Assembly: GCF_014648655.1 (NCBI RefSeq)
Contig: NZ_BMRN01000008.1
Coordinates: 186,001 to 250,000 of the forward strand
Direction: 5' to 3'
Length of the DNA: 64,000 bases
Source: Streptomyces atratus
GTDB taxonomy: Bacteria; Actinomycetota; Actinomycetes; Streptomycetales; Streptomycetaceae
Each line of letters begins with the position of its first letter. Position 1 is the first letter of the stretch. Both the position numbers and the translations under genes were made by a program. Shown piece by piece: positions 1 to 10,786 of this stretch. The notes beneath the pieces were generated by a model that saw only the letters and a list, made by a program, of their open reading frames with translations, ran no database searches and was not told where the DNA came from.

Positions 1-573
1 TACAACGAACGGATCAGTGCCCCGTTCGTCTCGCCCGACGACTCCGCCGCCGTACGGATGGCCGTCGGACACCTCGCCGATCTCGGTCACCGCAGGGTCG
101 GCCTGGCCATCGGGCCGCAGCGCTATGTGCCGTCCCGCCGCAAACGGGAGGGCTTCGTCGAAGCCGCCGTGAACCTGCTGGGCCTGGGCCGCGCCGAGGC
201 CGAACTCCTCGTCCGTTCCACGCTGTTCAGCGTCGAGGGCGGCCAGGTCGCGGCCGGTGCGCTGCTTGAGCAGGGGTGCACCGGCATCGTCTGCGGCAGC
301 GACCTGATGGCGCTGGGTGTGGTGCGTGCGGCCCGGGAGCGCGGGCTCGACGTGCCGCGCGACGTGTCTGTGGTCGGCTTCGACGACTCGCAACTGATCG
401 CGTTCACCGATCCGCCGCTGACGACGGTGCGCCAGCCCGTACAGGCGATGGCCGCGGCCGCGGTGAGCGCCCTGCTGGAGGAGATCGGCGGCAGCCCCGT
501 GCAGCGTACGGAGTACGTGTTCCAGCCGGAGCTGGTGGTGCGGGGCTCCACCGCCGCGGTCCGCGGCGCCTGA
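1..573 (+). CDS. LacI/GalR-family transcriptional repressor, C-terminal part
   Basis: This is the last 190 residues of a LacI-type regulator; the N-terminus with the DNA-binding helix-turn-helix lies before the window. What is visible is the sugar-binding effector domain, with the family motif DVSVVGFDDS at about residues 121-130 of the visible part followed by PPLTTVRQP. It sits immediately upstream of an alpha-amylase and an amylase-pullulanase on the same strand, separated by a strong hairpin. A role as the maltose/starch-responsive repressor of those genes (MalR/Reg1 type) is an inference from context; the family assignment itself is firm. Confidence 0.88.
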   Translation, partial: YNERISAPFVSPDDSAAVRMAVGHLADLGHRRVGLAIGPQRYVPSRRKREGFVEAAVNLLGLGRAEAELLVRSTLFSVEGGQVAAGALLEQGCTGIVCGSDLMALGVVRAARERGLDVPRDVSVVGFDDSQLIAFTDPPLTTVRQPVQAMAAAAVSALLEEIGGSPVQRTEYVFQPELVVRGSTAAVRGA

Positions 574-603
574 GGCCCGGCCCGTGGGTGTCCGGGCGTA
601 CAG

Positions 604-666
604 GAGAGGCACCGGGAGTCGGCCCTGAATGGGCCGGCGGGGAGTGAGCGACTCCGGGTGCCTCTC
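604..666 (+). terminator. Hairpin after the LacI gene
   Basis: Arms 604-621 and 649-666 pair at 17 of 18 positions; the 27-base loop contains a second small hairpin (621-625 with 631-635). It lies 31 bases after the LacI stop and has no clear U-tract, as is common for Streptomyces terminators. Confidence 0.65.
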
Positions 667-781
667 TTGTCCGTGACCGGCCCGGCCGGCCGGGCGCGTG
701 GGGTCCGGGGTCACCGAACCCCCGGCCGACCGGACCGGAGTCGGGAGAAACCTAACAGTGCTGCAATGTTTTGCGTAAGAC

Positions 782-901
782 CTTGCAGAAAGAAAACTGC
801 TGGATTTCGTGGATGTGAGCGGGCGGTGTCCAAAGGGTTGACCGAGGCCGGACGGGCTCGTACGGTCTCCACCGCGGCAAGGTTTGCATTCTTGCAGCAA
901 G
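782..901 (+). promoter_or_regulatory. Candidate LacI/MalR-type operator sites
   Basis: CTTGCAG occurs at 782-788 and 891-897. The second copy extends into the near-palindrome CTTGCAGCAAG (891-901) and is preceded by GCAAG (877-881) and TTTGCA (883-888). The downstream cluster overlaps the expected start of transcription, where a repressor would block the polymerase. Binding by the upstream LacI protein is inferred, not shown. Confidence 0.45.
838..866 (+). promoter_or_regulatory. Candidate alpha-amylase promoter
   Basis: TTGACC (838-843) and TACGGT (861-866) are separated by 17 bases, matching a vegetative sigma-type promoter. Transcription would start near 873, giving a leader of about 110 bases before the amylase ATG at 985. 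Spotted by eye; no start site is known. Confidence 0.5.
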
Positions 902-984
902 AACCTTCAGGAGCCTTGAGGGCAGGGCGCGTTGCCACGTGAGGCTGCACCGTCACCCGCATTTCCCCCACAGCAGGAGGAAAC

Positions 985-2691
985 ATGGCACGCAGACCAC
1001 TGTCTGCAGCGCTCGCCCTGATAGCAGGCGCCGCCGCTCTCGTGGCCCCCACCACGACCGCCCAGGCCTCCACCCCGGGCGACAAGGACGTCACCGCCGT
1101 TCTCTTCGAGTGGAAGTTCGACTCGGTGGCCAAGGCGTGCACGGACTCCCTCGGCCCGGCCGGCTACGGCTACGTACAGGTCTCGCCGCCCCAGGAACAC
1201 ATCCAGGGCGGCCAGTGGTGGACCTCGTACCAGCCGGTCAGCTACAGGATCGCCGGACGGCTCGGCGACCGCACCTCCTTCGCCGACATGGTCAGCACCT
1301 GCCACAGCGCGGGAGTCAAGGTCGTCGCAGACTCCGTCATCAACCACATGTCGGCGGGATCGGGCACCGGCACCGGCGGCTCCTCGTACACCAAGTACAA
1401 CTACCCCGGCGTGTACTCCGCGGCCGACCTGGACGACTGCACCGCGCAGATCAGCAACTACCAGGACCGGGCCAACGTCCAGAACTGCGAACTCGTCGGC
1501 CTCGCCGACCTGGACACCGGCGAGGACTACGTCCGCGGCAGGATCGCCGGATACCTGAACGACCTGCTCTCCCTCGGTGTCGACGGCTTCCGCATCGACG
1601 CCGCCAAGCACATGCCCGCGGCCGACCTCGCCAACATCAAGTCGCGCCTCAACAACCCCGGCGTCTACTGGAAGCAGGAAGCGATCCACGGAGCGGGCGA
1701 GGCCGTCTCGCCCGACGAGTACACCGGCACGGGGGACGTCCAGGAGTTCCGCTACGCCCGCAGCCTCAAGCAGGTCTTCAACAACGAGAACCTCGCCCAC
1801 CTGAAGAACTTCGGCGAGGGCTGGGGCTTCATGCCGTCGTCGAAGGCCGCGGTCTTCGTCGACAATCACGACACCGAACGCGGCGGCGACACACTGAACT
1901 ACAAGGACGGCGCCAACTACACCCTCGCCAGTGTCTTCATGCTGGCCTGGCCGTACGGCTCGCCCGACGTCCACTCCGGCTACGAGTGGACCGACAAGGA
2001 CGCCGGTCCGCCGAGCGGCGGCACGGTGAACGCCTGTTACAGCGACGGCTGGAAGTGCCAGCACGCCTGGCGTGAGATCTCCTCCATGGTCGGCTTCCGC
2101 AACACCGCGCGCGGCGAGGCCGTCACCAACTGGTGGGACAACGGCGGCGACCGGATCGCGTTCGGCCGCGGCTCCAAGGCATACGTCGCCATCAACCACG
2201 AGGGCTCCTCGCTGACCCGTACGTTCCAGACGTCGCTGCCCGCCGGTGACTACTGCGACATCCAGTCCGGCAACGGCGTCACCGTCAATGGCTCCGGCCA
2301 GTTCACCGCGACGCTCGGCGCCAACACGGCCCTGGCGCTCCAGGTGAACGCCCGTACCTGCGCGGGCGGCGGCAGCACGGACCCGGGCACCAGCACCTCC
2401 GGTGCCTCGTTCGGCGTCGACGCCACCACACAGCTCGGCCAGAACATCTACGTGACCGGCAACCAGGCCGCCCTCGGCAACTGGAACACCGGCAGCGCAC
2501 TGAAGCTCGACCCGGCCACGTACCCGGTCTGGAAGCTCGATGTGAACATGCCTGCCGGTACGTCGTTCGAGTACAAGTACCTCCGCAAGGACGCGAGCGG
2601 CAACGTCACCTGGGAGAGCGGCGCGAACCGCACCGCGACGGTGCCGTCCTTCGGCAAGGCGACGCTGACGAGCGACGTCTGGCGCGGCTGA
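985..2691 (+). CDS. Secreted alpha-amylase (GH13) with C-terminal starch-binding domain (CBM20)
   Basis: Extracellular endo-acting enzyme that hydrolyses internal alpha-1,4 bonds of starch; 568 residues. A Sec signal peptide occupies about residues 1-28, ending in AQA. All four GH13 motifs are seen: D115 with NH (VVADSVINH, 113-121), GFRIDAAKH with nucleophile D205, acid/base E232 in QEAIH, and FVDNHD with D296. A Gly/Ser/Thr linker near 455-468 leads to a CBM20 domain (about 468-568). The ATG has AGGAGG at 975-980. It is probably repressed by the LacI protein and co-regulated with the pullulanase downstream. Similar enzymes are known from S. griseus and S. limosus. Confidence 0.96.
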   Translation: MARRPLSAALALIAGAAALVAPTTTAQASTPGDKDVTAVLFEWKFDSVAKACTDSLGPAGYGYVQVSPPQEHIQGGQWWTSYQPVSYRIAGRLGDRTSFADMVSTCHSAGVKVVADSVINHMSAGSGTGTGGSSYTKYNYPGVYSAADLDDCTAQISNYQDRANVQNCELVGLADLDTGEDYVRGRIAGYLNDLLSLGVDGFRIDAAKHMPAADLANIKSRLNNPGVYWKQEAIHGAGEAVSPDEYTGTGDVQEFRYARSLKQVFNNENLAHLKNFGEGWGFMPSSKAAVFVDNHDTERGGDTLNYKDGANYTLASVFMLAWPYGSPDVHSGYEWTDKDAGPPSGGTVNACYSDGWKCQHAWREISSMVGFRNTARGEAVTNWWDNGGDRIAFGRGSKAYVAINHEGSSLTRTFQTSLPAGDYCDIQSGNGVTVNGSGQFTATLGANTALALQVNARTCAGGGSTDPGTSTSGASFGVDATTQLGQNIYVTGNQAALGNWNTGSALKLDPATYPVWKLDVNMPAGTSFEYKYLRKDASGNVTWESGANRTATVPSFGKATLTSDVWRG

Positions 2692-3075
2692 ACCCGGTGC
2701 CCGGGCCGGGGCGGCCGACCACGTCGTCCCGGTCCGGGGGCTGAACCGGGGGCGGTGCCGCATCGGGGTGTCTCCTCGGGCGCCGCAGACTCCCCGGCAC
2801 CGTGGCGAACCGTCCTATTGCTGCTTCACCCTGCGGGGATCGCCCCGATACGTCCCCTCCCGGCGCGCCGTCCGACAGGGCGTGGTCGCCCCGGGACGGG
2901 GGCGCGCCAGGGCGATTCCCGCAGGACGACGCAGTGATTGCACCGTTCCCCTGCGGTGCCGTGGAGCCGCGGCGTCCGAGGAGACGCCCCGGTGGACCCC
3001 CGACCCCCGGTCCACCCCACAAGACCGTCCACCCCGAGAACCCCACAACCCTCGCAACCAAGGAGTTCCTGCCCC
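2692..3075. repeat. Intergenic region with a long imperfect inverted repeat
   Basis: The 384 bases between the amylase and the amylase-pullulanase hold no gene I can support. An imperfect inverted repeat spans about 2770-2985. The left arm begins GTCTCCTCGGGC at 2770, and the right arm ends with its near-complement at 2974-2985. The arms share blocks around GGCACCG and CTGCGGGGATCGCC (about 75 percent by eye over roughly 95 bases), with the centre near 2878. The inner CGGCGCGCCG (2861-2870) is itself a palindrome. It ends about 90 bases before the start codon at 3076, so it could be a leader structure, an operator region or a degenerate mobile end. Confidence 0.6.
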
Positions 3076-6000
3076 GTGTCCCGTACCTCCCTCAGACGGG
3101 GAGTCGTCGCCGCTCTGTGCGCGGCGCTCATCCCCGTCGTCCCGGCGGCAGCCACCTCCGCTGCGCCCAGGCCCCCGGGCCCGCCGTCGGACGCGGCGCT
3201 CGCCGCCGAGCCCGCCCGTCACGATCTGACGCGTGAACAGTTCTACTTCGTCATGCCCGACCGGTTCGCCGACGGCGACACGTCCAACGACCGCGGCGGC
3301 CTCACCGGTTCGCGCCTGGAGACCGGCTACGACCCCACGGACAAGGGCTTCTACCAGGGCGGTGACCTCAAGGGCCTGACCGGGCGGCTCGACTACATCA
3401 AGGACCTCGGCACCACCGCCATCTGGCTCGCCCCGATCTTCAAGAACCGCCCCGTCCAGGGCACCGGCAAGGACGCATCGGCCGGCTACCACGGCTACTG
3501 GATCACCGACTTCACCCAGGTCGACCCGCACTTCGGCACCAACGCCGACCTGTCGAAACTGATCGACAAGGCCCACGGCAAGGGCATGAAGGTCTTCTTC
3601 GACGTCATCACCAACCACACCGCGGACACCGTCGACTACGCCGAGAAGACCTACGGCTACCGGCCGAAGGGTGCCTACCCGTACCTCGACAAGGACGGCC
3701 GCCCGTTCGACGACGGCAAGGGCCTGGCGAAGGTGGACGCGGACTCGTTCCCGTACACACCGAAGAACACGGGGAACAAGGTCCCGGCCTGGCTCAACGA
3801 TCCGACGATGTACCACAACCGCGGCGACTCGACCTACGCCGGTGAGTCCACCACGTACGGCGACTTCTCCGGCCTCGACGACCTGTGGACCGAGCGGCCC
3901 GAGGTCGTCTCCGGCATGGAGAAGATCTACCAGAAGTGGGTCCGGGACTTCGATATCGACGGCTTCCGGATCGACACCGTCAAACACGTCGACCTGGACT
4001 TCTGGACCCAGTGGGCGACCGCCCTGGACGCCTACGCGGCCAAGCACGGGCGCAAGGACTTCTTCATGTTCGGCGAGGTCTACTCCGCCGACACCGCCAT
4101 CACCTCGCCCTACGTCACCCGGGGCAGGCTCGACGCGACGCTCGACTTCCCGTTCCAGGAAGCGGCACGCCAGTACGCCTCGCAGGGCGCCCCGGCCTCG
4201 AAAATCGCCACCGTCTTCGGTGACGACTACCGGTACACCACCGACAAGGCCAACGCCTACGAGCAGGTCACCTTCCTCGGCAACCACGACATGGGACGCA
4301 TCGGCTCGTTCCTGAAGCAGGACAACCCGAAGGCCGATGACGCGGAACTCGTCAAGCGTGCACAGCTCGCCAACGAGCTGATGTTCCTCAGTCGCGGCAA
4401 CCCCGTCGTCTACTACGGCGACGAGCAGGGCTTCACCGGCGCGGGCGGCGACAAGGACGCCCGCCAGACCATGTTCGCCTCGAAGACCGCCGACTACCTC
4501 GACGACGACGAGCTGGGCACCGACCGCACCCACGCCTTCGACGCGTACGACACGAAGCACCCGCTCTACCGGAACATCGCCGCGCTCTCCGAGCTGACCA
4601 GGAAGAACCCGGCTCTGCGCAACGGCGTCCAGACCGAGCGCCACGCGGAAGGGTCCGTGTACGCCTTCTCCCGTACGGACCCCGAGCAGGGACACGAGTA
4701 CGTCGTAGCCACGAACAACGGCAGCGAGGCCAGGACGGTCGAGCTTCCGACGGCCTCGGCAGGCATGAACTTCCGTACGATCTACGGTGGTTCGTTCTTG
4801 ACCCGTAGCGGCACCGACAAGAAGCTCACCGTCACCGTGCCCGCGCTCTCCAGCATCGTGCTGCGCGCCGAGAAGCCCCTGGGCACCCCGGCTGCCAAGC
4901 CCTCGATCACGCTGACGGCACCCGCCGCCGGGGCCACCGGCACCGTCGAGATCTCCGCGGACGTCGACGGCGGCTCTCTCAACCGGGTCGTCTTCGCAGC
5001 CCAGACCGGCAACGGCAAGTGGGTCACCCTCGGCTCCGCCGACCACGCCCCGTACAAGGTCACCCAGACCGTGGGCGACTCGGTTCCCGCCGGAACCCCC
5101 CTTCGCTACAAGGCGGTTGTCGTCGACCGTGCCGGTCGCACCGCGAGTGCCCAGGCCTCCTCCACCGCGGGCCAGGCACCCACCGCCGAGAAGCCCGTCG
5201 CAGTCGAGCGCGACTACGCCGTCGTCCACTACAAGCGAGCGGACGGCGACTACGACGGACACCAGGTCAAGTCCGGCGACACGACGGCCGACTTCATCGG
5301 ACGGGACGCCTTCGGCGCCTTCGCCTGGATCAAGCTCGACGAGGGCACCACCTCGGTCCCGTACACCGTGGAGAAGTCCGGCACCCCCGACGGTCCCCGG
5401 CGCAGCATCGATCTCGCGAAGACCGGGCAGGTCTGGATCGAGCAGGGCAAGGACGGCCAGGCCGACGAGGCCCCCGACGGCGCCTACCCGCCGCAGGACA
5501 CCACCAAGGCAGTACTGCACTACTACCGGGCCGACGGCGACTACGACGGCTGGGGGCTGCACACCTGGACCGGTGCCAAGGACCCCACCGACTGGGCCAA
5601 GCCGCTCCAGCCGGTGAAGAAGGACGCCTCCGGCGTCACCTTCGAGGTGCCGCTCACCGACGGTGCCACCTCGCTCAGCTACATCCTGCACAAGGGCGAC
5701 GAGAAGGACCTGCCGAGCGACCAGTCGCTCGACATCGCCACCTACGGTCACGAGGTCTGGATGCTCGGCTCCACGCCCGGCTATCTGCTGCCGCAGACCG
5801 GCGGCGTACCCACGCCCGACCTCACCAGGGCCGAGGCGCAGTGGATCGACTCCGACACCGTCGTGTGGAAGGTGAAGGCGACCGAAGCCACCAGCCAGCA
5901 GCTCGTCCACGCATCGGGCGGCGGCATCTCCGTCGTCGACGGGGCACTCTCCGACGAGGGGCAGTGGCTGCGGCTCGCACCGTCCGCGCTGACAGACGCG

Positions 6001-8388
6001 CAGAAGGCGAAGTACCCGCACCTCAAGGACTACCCGGCGTTCACCGTCGACGTCCGCGACCGGGACAGGGTGCGCGAGGCGCTGCGCGGCCAGCTGATCG
6101 CCACCCAGCGCGCCGCCAACGGTGCGCTGCTCGCCGCCACCGGCGTACAGAGCGCGGGAGTGCTCGACGACCTCTACGGGAAGAAAGCGGCCACCGCCTC
6201 ACTCGGCCCGGTCTTCGACCACGGCCGCCCCACGCTGTCCGTCTGGGCCCCCACCGCGCAGACCGTCGCCCTGGAACTCGACGGGAAGAGCGTCCCGATG
6301 CGGCGCGACGACCGCACCGGCGTCTGGTCCGTCACGGGCACCGCGAAGTGGACCGGCAAGCCGTACCGCTTCGTGGTGAAGGTGTGGGCGCCCACCGTGC
6401 AGAAGATCGTCACCAACAAGGTCACGGACCCGTACTCCACCGCACTGACCACGGACTCCGCGCGCAGCCTCGTGGTCGACCTCGATGACCCGGGCCTCGC
6501 ACCGAAGGGCTGGTCCGGGCTGGAAAAGCCCGCCGCCGTCCCGCTGCGTGACGCCCAGATCCAGGAGCTGCACATCCGCGACTTCTCGATCGCGGACCCC
6601 ACCTCGAAGCACCCCGGCGAATACCTCGCCTTCACCGACACCCGCTCCGACGGGATGAAGCACCTCGAGGAGCTGGCCGACTCCGGAACGAGCTACGTCC
6701 ATCTGCTGCCCGCCTTCGACATCGGCACCATCCCCGAGAAGAAGTCCGCCCAGCAGAAGCCGGCCTGCGATCTGTCCGTGTACGCCCCCGACTCCGAGGA
6801 GCAGCAGGCCTGCGTGGCGAAGGCCGCGGCACAGGACGGGTTCAACTGGGGCTACGACCCGCTGCACTACACAGTCCCGGAGGGTTCGTACGCCTCCGAC
6901 CCGAACGGCACGCGGCGGACCGTCGAGTTCCGGCAGATGGTGCAGGGGCTGAACGGCGCGGGTCTGCGGACCGTCATGGACGTCGTCTACAACCACACCG
7001 TGGCCTCCGGCCAGGACGGCAAGTCCGTGCTCGACCGGATCGTGCCCGGCTACTACCAGCGGCTGCTGGAGGACGGCGCCGTCGCCACCTCCACCTGCTG
7101 CGCCAACACGGCGCCCGAGAACACCATGATGGGCAAGCTCGTCGTGGACTCGGTCGTCACCTGGGCCAAGGAGTACAAGGTCGACGGCTTCCGCTTCGAC
7201 CTGATGGGCCACCATCCCAAGGCCAACATCCTTGCGGTCCGCAAGGCGCTCGACGCGCTGACCGTGGCCAAGGACGGCGTCGACGGCAAGAAGATCATTC
7301 TGTACGGGGAGGGCTGGAACTTCGGTGAGATCGCCGACGACGCCCGCTTCGTCCAGGCCACCCAGAAGAACATGGCCGGCACCGGCATCGCCACCTTCTC
7401 CGACCGGTCCCGCGACGCCGTCCGCGGCGGCAGCCCCTTCGACGAGGACCCGGGCGTGCAGGGCTTCGCCACCGGCCTCTACACCGACCCCAACACCTCG
7501 GCCGCCAATGGCACGAAGGCCGATCAGAAGGCCCGGCTGCTCCACTACCAGGACCTGATCAAGGTCGGCCTCACCGGCAACCTCGCCGGCTACACCTTCA
7601 CCGACTCCTCCGGCAACACGGTCAAGGGGGCCGGCGTCGACTACAACGGCGCCCCGGCCGGATACGCAGCGGCCCCCGGTGACGCCCTCGCCTACGCGGA
7701 CGCCCACGACAACGAGTCGCTGTACGACGCGCTCGCCTTCAAGCTCCCGGCGGGCACCTCGGCGGCGGACCGGGCCCGTATGCAGGTCCTGGCGATGGCG
7801 ACGGCCACCCTCTCGCAGGGGCCCTCGCTCTCCCAGGCGGGCACCGATCTGCTGCGCTCCAAGTCCCTGGACCGCAACTCGTACGACAGCGGCGACTGGT
7901 TCAACGCCCTGCACTGGGACTGCCGCGACGGCAACGGCTTCGGCCGCGGACTGCCCCCGGCCGCGGACAACGAGTCCAAGTGGTCCTATGCCAGGCCGCT
8001 GCTGAGCGCCACCGCGCTCAGCCCCGGCTGCGCACAGATCAACGGCGCGTCCGCCGCGTACCAGGACCTGCTCACCATCCGCTCCACGGAGAAGGACTTC
8101 GACCTCTCCACCACCGAGCAGGTCCAGTCCGCCCTGTCCTTCCCGCTCTCCGGGAAGGACGAGACACCGGGTGTGATCACCATGAGGCTCGGAAAGCTGG
8201 TGGTCGTCCTCAACGCGACCCCTGGCACCGAGACCCAGAAGATCGCCGGCCTGGCCGGGCAGCAGTACGCCCTGCATCCCATTCAGGCTGCGGGCGCGGA
8301 TCCTACCGTCAAGGAGTCGACGTACGAGAGGAGTTCGGGAAGCTTCACCGTCCCGGGACGCACAGTGGCGGTGTTTTCCCTGAGCTGA
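3076..8388 (+). CDS. Secreted bifunctional alpha-amylase/pullulanase (two GH13 catalytic domains)
   Basis: A 1770-residue exported enzyme joining two catalytic modules. A signal peptide (1 to about 28) precedes a GH13 amylase module with FFDVITNH (D176), GFRIDTVKH (D300), FGEVY (E334) and FLGNHD (D405). An Ig-like segment follows, then two CBM41-type starch-binding repeats starting near 715 and 812 (both contain RADGDYDG). Next are a CBM48-like domain near 1050 and a type I pullulanase module with FNWGYDP (1256), [14 protein letters not shown] (D1375), YGEGW (E1412) and DAHDNES (D1545). Together they would cut alpha-1,4 and alpha-1,6 bonds. The GTG at 3076 is preferred over an upstream in-frame start at 2938 because AGGAG (3061-3065) precedes it and the signal peptide begins there. 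Confidence 0.94.
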   Translation: MSRTSLRRGVVAALCAALIPVVPAAATSAAPRPPGPPSDAALAAEPARHDLTREQFYFVMPDRFADGDTSNDRGGLTGSRLETGYDPTDKGFYQGGDLKGLTGRLDYIKDLGTTAIWLAPIFKNRPVQGTGKDASAGYHGYWITDFTQVDPHFGTNADLSKLIDKAHGKGMKVFFDVITNHTADTVDYAEKTYGYRPKGAYPYLDKDGRPFDDGKGLAKVDADSFPYTPKNTGNKVPAWLNDPTMYHNRGDSTYAGESTTYGDFSGLDDLWTERPEVVSGMEKIYQKWVRDFDIDGFRIDTVKHVDLDFWTQWATALDAYAAKHGRKDFFMFGEVYSADTAITSPYVTRGRLDATLDFPFQEAARQYASQGAPASKIATVFGDDYRYTTDKANAYEQVTFLGNHDMGRIGSFLKQDNPKADDAELVKRAQLANELMFLSRGNPVVYYGDEQGFTGAGGDKDARQTMFASKTADYLDDDELGTDRTHAFDAYDTKHPLYRNIAALSELTRKNPALRNGVQTERHAEGSVYAFSRTDPEQGHEYVVATNNGSEARTVELPTASAGMNFRTIYGGSFLTRSGTDKKLTVTVPALSSIVLRAEKPLGTPAAKPSITLTAPAAGATGTVEISADVDGGSLNRVVFAAQTGNGKWVTLGSADHAPYKVTQTVGDSVPAGTPLRYKAVVVDRAGRTASAQASSTAGQAPTAEKPVAVERDYAVVHYKRADGDYDGHQVKSGDTTADFIGRDAFGAFAWIKLDEGTTSVPYTVEKSGTPDGPRRSIDLAKTGQVWIEQGKDGQADEAPDGAYPPQDTTKAVLHYYRADGDYDGWGLHTWTGAKDPTDWAKPLQPVKKDASGVTFEVPLTDGATSLSYILHKGDEKDLPSDQSLDIATYGHEVWMLGSTPGYLLPQTGGVPTPDLTRAEAQWIDSDTVVWKVKATEATSQQLVHASGGGISVVDGALSDEGQWLRLAPSALTDAQKAKYPHLKDYPAFTVDVRDRDRVREALRGQLIATQRAANGALLAATGVQSAGVLDDLYGKKAATASLGPVFDHGRPTLSVWAPTAQTVALELDGKSVPMRRDDRTGVWSVTGTAKWTGKPYRFVVKVWAPTVQKIVTNKVTDPYSTALTTDSARSLVVDLDDPGLAPKGWSGLEKPAAVPLRDAQIQELHIRDFSIADPTSKHPGEYLAFTDTRSDGMKHLEELADSGTSYVHLLPAFDIGTIPEKKSAQQKPACDLSVYAPDSEEQQACVAKAAAQDGFNWGYDPLHYTVPEGSYASDPNGTRRTVEFRQMVQGLNGAGLRTVMDVVYNHTVASGQDGKSVLDRIVPGYYQRLLEDGAVATSTCCANTAPENTMMGKLVVDSVVTWAKEYKVDGFRFDLMGHHPKANILAVRKALDALTVAKDGVDGKKIILYGEGWNFGEIADDARFVQATQKNMAGTGIATFSDRSRDAVRGGSPFDEDPGVQGFATGLYTDPNTSAANGTKADQKARLLHYQDLIKVGLTGNLAGYTFTDSSGNTVKGAGVDYNGAPAGYAAAPGDALAYADAHDNESLYDALAFKLPAGTSAADRARMQVLAMATATLSQGPSLSQAGTDLLRSKSLDRNSYDSGDWFNALHWDCRDGNGFGRGLPPAADNESKWSYARPLLSATALSPGCAQINGASAAYQDLLTIRSTEKDFDLSTTEQVQSALSFPLSGKDETPGVITMRLGKLVVVLNATPGTETQKIAGLAGQQYALHPIQAAGADPTVKESTYERSSGSFTVPGRTVAVFSLS

Positions 8389-8424
8389 GCCGTACGGGAC
8401 TACGCTGAGAGGCAGCAGCCGCCG

Positions 8425-8449
8425 GGGAGTGCCACAACACCGCACTCCC
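8425..8449 (+). terminator. Weak hairpin after the amylase-pullulanase gene
   Basis: GGGAGTGC (8425-8432) pairs with GCACTCCC (8442-8449) around a 9-base loop, 36 bases after the stop. The stem is short and no U-tract follows, so termination is uncertain. Confidence 0.4.
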
Positions 8450-8511
8450 GGGCGTGCCCTCCTACCCCCCGGCCGGTCCCGGCCCCTTTCCGGTACGTCA
8501 GGCGTCCTCCC

Positions 8512-10611
8512 ATGCCTGCGCAGTACGGGAATCAGGGGCCGGGACCGGCCGGTCCACCTGTTTCAGCGACGGTGACCATGGCGAGCAACATCCCCGAGGA
8601 GACAACGAGCTTTGTCGGACGGAAAGCGGAACTTGCCAGGCTCGAGCACAGCCTCGCCGCGCACCGGCTGACCACACTCATCGGCACCGGCGGTGTCGGC
8701 AAGACCAGGCTCGCGGTCCGCGCGGCCCGGCACGCGGCGGCGGGACACCGCGACGGCGCATGGTGGGCGGATCTCTCACCGCTCCACGACGACGGACTGC
8801 TCATCGCGACCGTCTCCGACGCGGTCGGGCTCTGCGACCACACCCTGCGCATGCCCATCGACGCGCTGTGCGAATGGCTCGTCGACAAGGAGCTGCTCCT
8901 GGTCCTCGACTCGTGCGAGCATCTGCGCTTTGCGTGCGCGCATATGCTCGGCGAAATCCTCACCACGTCACCCGGCCTCACCGTGCTCGCCACCAGCCGG
9001 CAGCCCCTGGGCATCAGGGGCGAGCGACTCGTCGAGGTGGAACCGTTGCCCGTCGAGGGCGCGGCCGACGCACTGACCCTGTTCCGGGACCGGGCAGCCG
9101 CGGCGGCCCCGGGGCTCGCCCTCGACGCGCCGGGCAACGCCGAGGCCGCCGCCGAGATCTGCCGCCGCCTCGAAGGCATTCCGCTCGCCATCGAACTCGC
9201 GGCGGGAGCCCTCGGCCGGGACACCGTCGAACAGGCCGCCGTGCGGATCGGCTCCCGCTTCGACGTACCGGCCGACGAATCGCTCCGGCTGCCGCGCCAC
9301 CGCACCCTGCGCACCGCCATCGGCTGGAGCCACGAGCTGTGCACACCGCTGGAACGGCTGCTCTGGGCCCGGCTGACCGTCCTGCGCGGCGACTTCGACG
9401 AGGCCGCGGCCCGGGAGGTCTGCGCCGAAGGGCCGCTCACCGAGGACGGTGTGACCGAGGCACTGAACGGCCTGGTCGCCAAGTCGGTCGTCGGACGGGA
9501 CGGAGCACGGCACCGCATGCTCGACACCATCCGCGAGTACGGACGGATGTGGCTCGCCGAGCTCGGCGAGGAACGGGCCGCCGCCGACCGCCACGCCGCC
9601 TGCTTCCTCAGCCTTTCACGCCACGCCCACGCGGGCTGGACCGGCGACGAACAGATCACCTGGTACCACCGCATCGCCGAGTCGCACGCAGACCTGTGTG
9701 CCGCCCTCGACCACCTGCTGGCCCATGACACCGGGGCCGCCCAGGAGATGGCGGGCCGGATCGGCTTCTTCTGGTGCTGCTGCGGCCATCTGCCGCAGAC
9801 CCGCGAATACGCTCAGCGCGCCCTGGACGCCGGACCGGCCGAGGGCCCCCACCGCACCCGCGCCCTGTGGGTGCTGGGCATCACCGTCATGCTCCAGGGC
9901 GACTATCCGGCCGCCCGGCGCCTGGGCAGGGAGTGCACCAGGGAGGCGGCCCGCGACGGGACGGACGAGGGTATCCTCGCCGCCGCCTATCTGTGCGGCC
10001 TCACCCATCTGATGACCGGCCGCCCCGAGGCGAGCCTGCGCCAGGTCGACCGGGTACTGCGCACCACCAAAGCCGCCACCCCGCTCGAAACGGCCTACCG
10101 GCTGCGCTGTCACCTCATCACCGTCTTCGCCCTGACCAGCCTCGGCCGGCTGGACGAGGCGGCGGAGGCGGCCATGGTCCTGCGCGCGGCCTGCGAGGCC
10201 CAGGACGAGCGCTGGACCCGTAGTTACGTCGACTACCAACTCGCCCTGATCGCGCTGCTGCAGGGCGACGCAGAAGCCTCCGCCGCCCACGCCCGCTCGA
10301 TGCTCGCGGGCAAGCACCGCCTCCGGGACAGCTTCGGCATCGCGCTCGGCTTGGACATCCTGGCCGCGGCGATCGCCGCCCAGGGCGCGGGCGCCCGCGC
10401 CGCCCGGGTGTACGGCACGGGACAGGTCTACTGGCGCATGGTCGGCCACCCGCAACGCGGCACCCCGGAACTGGGCCCCCTGCGCGAGGCCTGCGAACGC
10501 CAGGCCCGCGCGGCCGTCGGCGACGCCGCCTACCAACGCGCCTTCGAAAGGGGCCGGGCGGACAACGCGGAGGTGGGTCTCGCGGCCGCGCTCCAGGGCG
10601 AACCGCTCTAG
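8512..10611 (+). CDS. NB-ARC/AAA-type ATPase with TPR region, regulator-like
   Basis: A 699-residue cytoplasmic protein of the MalT/AfsR-like STAND group. The motif SFVGR near residue 33 precedes Walker A (GTGGVGKT, K64), Walker B (LLLVLDSCEH, around D133) and a GIPLAIELAA segment typical of NB-ARC modules; the C-terminal half is helical and TPR-like. No SARP domain at the N-terminus and no LuxR helix-turn-helix at the C-terminus can be seen, so direct DNA binding is unlikely. No ribosome site precedes the ATG at 8512; the in-frame ATG at 8578 is an alternative start. Its stop lies inside a tandem duplication. Link to the starch genes is only positional. Confidence 0.8.
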   Translation: MPAQYGNQGPGPAGPPVSATVTMASNIPEETTSFVGRKAELARLEHSLAAHRLTTLIGTGGVGKTRLAVRAARHAAAGHRDGAWWADLSPLHDDGLLIATVSDAVGLCDHTLRMPIDALCEWLVDKELLLVLDSCEHLRFACAHMLGEILTTSPGLTVLATSRQPLGIRGERLVEVEPLPVEGAADALTLFRDRAAAAAPGLALDAPGNAEAAAEICRRLEGIPLAIELAAGALGRDTVEQAAVRIGSRFDVPADESLRLPRHRTLRTAIGWSHELCTPLERLLWARLTVLRGDFDEAAAREVCAEGPLTEDGVTEALNGLVAKSVVGRDGARHRMLDTIREYGRMWLAELGEERAAADRHAACFLSLSRHAHAGWTGDEQITWYHRIAESHADLCAALDHLLAHDTGAAQEMAGRIGFFWCCCGHLPQTREYAQRALDAGPAEGPHRTRALWVLGITVMLQGDYPAARRLGRECTREAARDGTDEGILAAAYLCGLTHLMTGRPEASLRQVDRVLRTTKAATPLETAYRLRCHLITVFALTSLGRLDEAAEAAMVLRAACEAQDERWTRSYVDYQLALIALLQGDAEASAAHARSMLAGKHRLRDSFGIALGLDILAAAIAAQGAGARAARVYGTGQVYWRMVGHPQRGTPELGPLREACERQARAAVGDAAYQRAFERGRADNAEVGLAAALQGEPL

Positions 10612-10682
10612 GACCTGTCCGGCACCCAGAGCGGGCCGCGCTCCAGGGCGAACCGCTCCAGGACCTGTCCGGCACCCAGAGC
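10584..10682. repeat. 49-bp tandem duplication across the ATPase stop codon
   Basis: Bases 10584-10632 recur at 10634-10682 (offset 50) with a single difference, T10609 against C10659. That base makes the TAG stop of the ATPase gene in copy one and a CAG in copy two. The offset is not a multiple of three, so the duplication would also shift the frame. Confidence 0.9.
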
Positions 10683-10786
10683 ATCCGGATCAAGAAACGA
10701 ATCCTCTTGTGCGGTCATGCCGATCAGCGTAAATGTGAGGTCCGACAACCCGCTGTACCCGCTGTACCCGCACCCAGGAGCGCATG

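Larger units (their letters stand above)
574..984. other. Intergenic region between the LacI gene and the alpha-amylase
   Basis: No gene is seen here. The region holds the LacI terminator, a candidate amylase promoter and repeats of the heptamer CTTGCAG. It is locally much richer in A/T (about 745-820) than the flanking genes, as expected of a regulated promoter region. Confidence 0.7.

Noticed and set aside
2938..3075. Earlier in-frame start for the amylase-pullulanase
   Set aside because: It would bury the signal peptide behind 46 extra residues and lacks a ribosome site; the GTG at 3076 has AGGAG and starts the signal peptide.
907..6021. Long minus-strand frames (618 and 1068 codons) opposite the amylase genes
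   Set aside because: They are antisense mirrors of strongly G/C-biased genes with clear GH13 motifs. The translations are Gly/Val/Arg-rich with no recognisable domain.
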